This document shows positions 7,024 to 8,614 of a stretch of 8,614 bases of DNA, in pieces. This DNA is from Chloroflexota bacterium. GTDB lineage: Bacteria > Chloroflexota > Dehalococcoidia > SZUA-161 > SpSt-899. The notes beneath the pieces were generated by a model. That model was not told the DNA's origin, did not search any database, and was given only the letters and a program-made list of their open reading frames with translations. Within the stretch, counting starts at the first letter, position 1. Each line of letters starts with the position of its first letter. The DNA lies in contig JABHWQ010000446.1 in the NCBI GenBank assembly GCA_018657655.1, positions 1-8,614 on the forward strand, in the 5' to 3' direction. The position numbers were made by a program, and so were the translations under genes.

Positions 7024-8316
7024 TTGTTCAATTCTCTATTCGTGTTGATTTTGTGCTCCATGTTATTCCTTCCAGAACAAGCTTCATCGGCAGGTTTACC
7101 TTCTGTACCGCCCCGGGAAGTCGGACTCAACTATGAAAGGTTTTTGCACCTTGATAATCTGCTGCGGGATTATGTAGAACGAGGGGAACTGGCAGGAGTT
7201 ATCGGAGTGGTGGCACGCCGGGGACGGATCGCTCATTTTTTCAAGCATGGGGTTAGAGATATCGCAAGCGGTAAGCCACTACGTGATGACAGTATTTTCA
7301 GGATTTACTCGATGACCAAGCCGGTGGCCAGTGTGGCGGTAATGATACTATGGGAGCGGGGTTTGTTCCAGCTTGACGATCCGGTGGAACGCTATATACC
7401 AGAATTCGGAAAGATCAAAGTTATCTATCCGGAAAGAGGCAGCAATAGCCTTTTGGAGCCTGAAAATAAAATCACGGTCAAACAATTGCTTACTCATACC
7501 GCGGCTCTTAATTACAACTATCCGGAGGGATCAGAGCTACAAAGCAGATACAGGGATCTTAATGCGCGGAAACATGACCTTACTTTGAAGCAATGGACGC
7601 AGCACCTCGCTGAATTCCCTGTCACTCATCAACCCGGCACAAAATGGCAGTACAGTTCTCCATCCACAGATGTACTTGGCTATCTGGTCGAAGTGCTGTC
7701 CGGGCAGAGATTCGATGTGTTCCTGCAGCAGGAAATATTTGAGCCACTTGGCATGAAGGATACTGGATTTCATGTCCCGAGCGAGAAAGTCGAACGTTTT
7801 ACCGCAATGTACGGTCCACCCGCAAAAGCTGGTGAAGAGCTTACTTTGCTTGAGGGAATTGACGCAAGCAGATATACAGCCGGTCCAGCAACCTTTTTTT
7901 CAGGGAGCGGCGGGCTGGTTTCCACTGCTGGAGACTACATCCGGTTTGCCCAGATGATGCTCAACGGTGGTGAGTTGGACGGAACTAAAATTCTCAGCCG
8001 CAAAACTGTTGAGTTGATTTCCGCCAATCACCTTCGCCCCGAGATGATCCCGTTCGGTTTCAATGATCCCCGCCTGGCTTATGTTACCAGGGGTTGGGGA
8101 TTCGGTCTGGGCTATGCAGTGCTGCTGGATGTGCCGTTACATGGGATGGCTGGCTCGATAGGAACTTTTAAATGGGCCGGAGCGGCCAATACGGATCATT
8201 GGATCGATCCGCAGGAAGAATTGATCGGCTTGTTGCTGACACAGTTCATGCCCAATGGGCATTATCCTGTCGACAGGCAGTTCAGGAATATTGTATATCA
8301 GGCGATTGCGGATTAA
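7024..8316 (+). CDS. Secreted beta-lactamase-related serine hydrolase (class C fold, esterase VIII-like)
   Basis: The 430-residue product has an N-terminal signal peptide (FNSLFVLILCSMLFLP, then EQASSA), so it acts outside the cytoplasm. Motifs of the beta-lactamase/penicillin-binding fold (PF00144, COG1680) are in place: S-M-T-K at 96-99 gives nucleophile Ser96 and Lys99; WQYSSP gives Tyr210-Ser-Ser in the YxN position; near the end HGMAGSIGTFKWAGAANT (His373-Gly, Gly380 onward) followed by WIDPQEELIGLLLTQ is the usual third-motif region. YxS instead of YxN and W-A-G instead of K-T-G are common in family VIII carboxylesterases, which suggests ester hydrolysis rather than antibiotic resistance. 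Next to an arabinofuranosidase and a pectate lyase, a role in removing ester groups from plant glycans is plausible but inferred. The start is TTG 7024 by its SD; GTG 7012 would add four residues (VEAK). The pectate lyase gene begins 56 bases downstream on the same strand, which suggests an operon. Confidence 0.87.
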   Translation: MFNSLFVLILCSMLFLPEQASSAGLPSVPPREVGLNYERFLHLDNLLRDYVERGELAGVIGVVARRGRIAHFFKHGVRDIASGKPLRDDSIFRIYSMTKPVASVAVMILWERGLFQLDDPVERYIPEFGKIKVIYPERGSNSLLEPENKITVKQLLTHTAALNYNYPEGSELQSRYRDLNARKHDLTLKQWTQHLAEFPVTHQPGTKWQYSSPSTDVLGYLVEVLSGQRFDVFLQQEIFEPLGMKDTGFHVPSEKVERFTAMYGPPAKAGEELTLLEGIDASRYTAGPATFFSGSGGLVSTAGDYIRFAQMMLNGGELDGTKILSRKTVELISANHLRPEMIPFGFNDPRLAYVTRGWGFGLGYAVLLDVPLHGMAGSIGTFKWAGAANTDHWIDPQEELIGLLLTQFMPNGHYPVDRQFRNIVYQAIAD

Positions 8317-8355
8317 ATATCAATGGCCTCAAGCAAACATTAACTATTAAATCTT

Positions 8356-8362
8356 GAAGGAG
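8356..8362 (+). promoter_or_regulatory. Shine-Dalgarno GAAGGAG of the pectate lyase
   Basis: GAAGGAG precedes ATG 8373 by 10 bases, a slightly long spacing. It supports this start, which also yields a signal peptide. Confidence 0.6.
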
Positions 8363-8372
8363 TTGCTGATAG

Positions 8373-8614
8373 ATGAAAGTAAACTATTTGCGAATAATTC
8401 AGATACTATCACTGCTCCTGTTTTTATCCGGCTCTTATTTCTATCTGCAAGCCGAGATGCCCGCTTTCCCCGGAGCTGAGGGTTTCGGGGCGGATAATCC
8501 GGGTGGTAGAGGTGGCAGGGTTATAAGGGTGACGAACTTGAATCCCGATGGGCCGGGTAGCCTTCAGGCCGCTTGCAACGAGCAGGGCCCCAGGATTGTT
8601 GTATTCGAGGTGAG
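8373..8614 (+). CDS. Pectate lyase-like secreted protein, N-terminal part (3' end outside window)
   Basis: Eighty complete codons are visible and the frame is open to the window edge. The start MKVNYLR, then a hydrophobic run (IIQILSLLLFLSG) and LQAEMPAFPGA is a signal peptide followed by the mature N-terminus. FPGAEGFGADNPGGRGG, then VIRVTNLNPDGPGSLQAA and GPRIVVFEV, is the characteristic opening of pectate-lyase-like right-handed beta-helix proteins (polysaccharide lyase family 1 type), as found in many environmental bacteria. Such enzymes cut polygalacturonate by calcium-dependent beta-elimination outside the cytoplasm. The catalytic Arg and calcium-binding Asp residues lie past the window end, so activity cannot be checked. 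It probably shares a transcript with the serine hydrolase, 56 bases upstream. The family call is strong; the substrate (pectate or a related uronan) is inferred. Confidence 0.85.
   Translation, partial: MKVNYLRIIQILSLLLFLSGSYFYLQAEMPAFPGAEGFGADNPGGRGGRVIRVTNLNPDGPGSLQAACNEQGPRIVVFEV

Noticed and set aside
7024..8316. Antibiotic-resistance beta-lactamase
   Set aside because: The K-T-G motif is replaced and the YxN position reads YSS; the pattern fits COG1680 esterase/peptidase-like hydrolases rather than AmpC.

Overview
The window looks like a piece of a polysaccharide-degradation locus from a free-living or gut/sediment bacterium. The mix is an FAD-dependent oxidoreductase, an S1-type sulfatase, a GH51-like arabinofuranosidase, a serine hydrolase and a pectate lyase, all on the + strand. 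Loci of this kind are typical of Planctomycetota, Lentisphaerota, Kiritimatiellota and similar metagenome lineages. The sensor kinase N-terminus resembles proteins common in Desulfobacterota, so the phylum cannot be fixed from sequence reading alone.

Layout. 2-349: 3' end of an FAD-dependent oxidoreductase. 425-1140: a broken sulfatase with a twin-arginine leader, joined to a mid-domain piece; the catalytic formylglycine region and the C-terminus are missing. 1162-1202: a strong palindromic element between the broken sulfatase and the next gene. 1257-2909: a secreted GH51-like alpha-L-arabinofuranosidase. 2910-3429: about 520 bases without an intact gene, holding a hairpin, an unassigned minus-strand coding-like stretch and a frameshifted IS3-family transposase tail. 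3430-6546: a large soluble hybrid histidine kinase (five PAS domains, HisKA, HATPase, receiver). 6547-7023: about 480 bases with no convincing gene, only a weak small minus-strand ORF and a candidate promoter. 7024-8316: a secreted beta-lactamase-fold serine hydrolase/esterase. 8373-8614: the 5' end of a secreted pectate lyase, cut by the window edge.

How they could work together (inference): the pectate lyase would cleave the homogalacturonan backbone, the arabinofuranosidase would trim arabinose side chains, and the serine hydrolase could remove ester groups. The sulfatase would once have served sulfated glycans but looks dead here. The kinase, flanked by gene-poor DNA and a transposase remnant, looks like an insertion into this locus rather than part of its operon. 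I did not find evidence for a wholly new system. The most notable points are the gutted sulfatase, the transposon scar and palindromes, and a GC gradient along the kinase gene.
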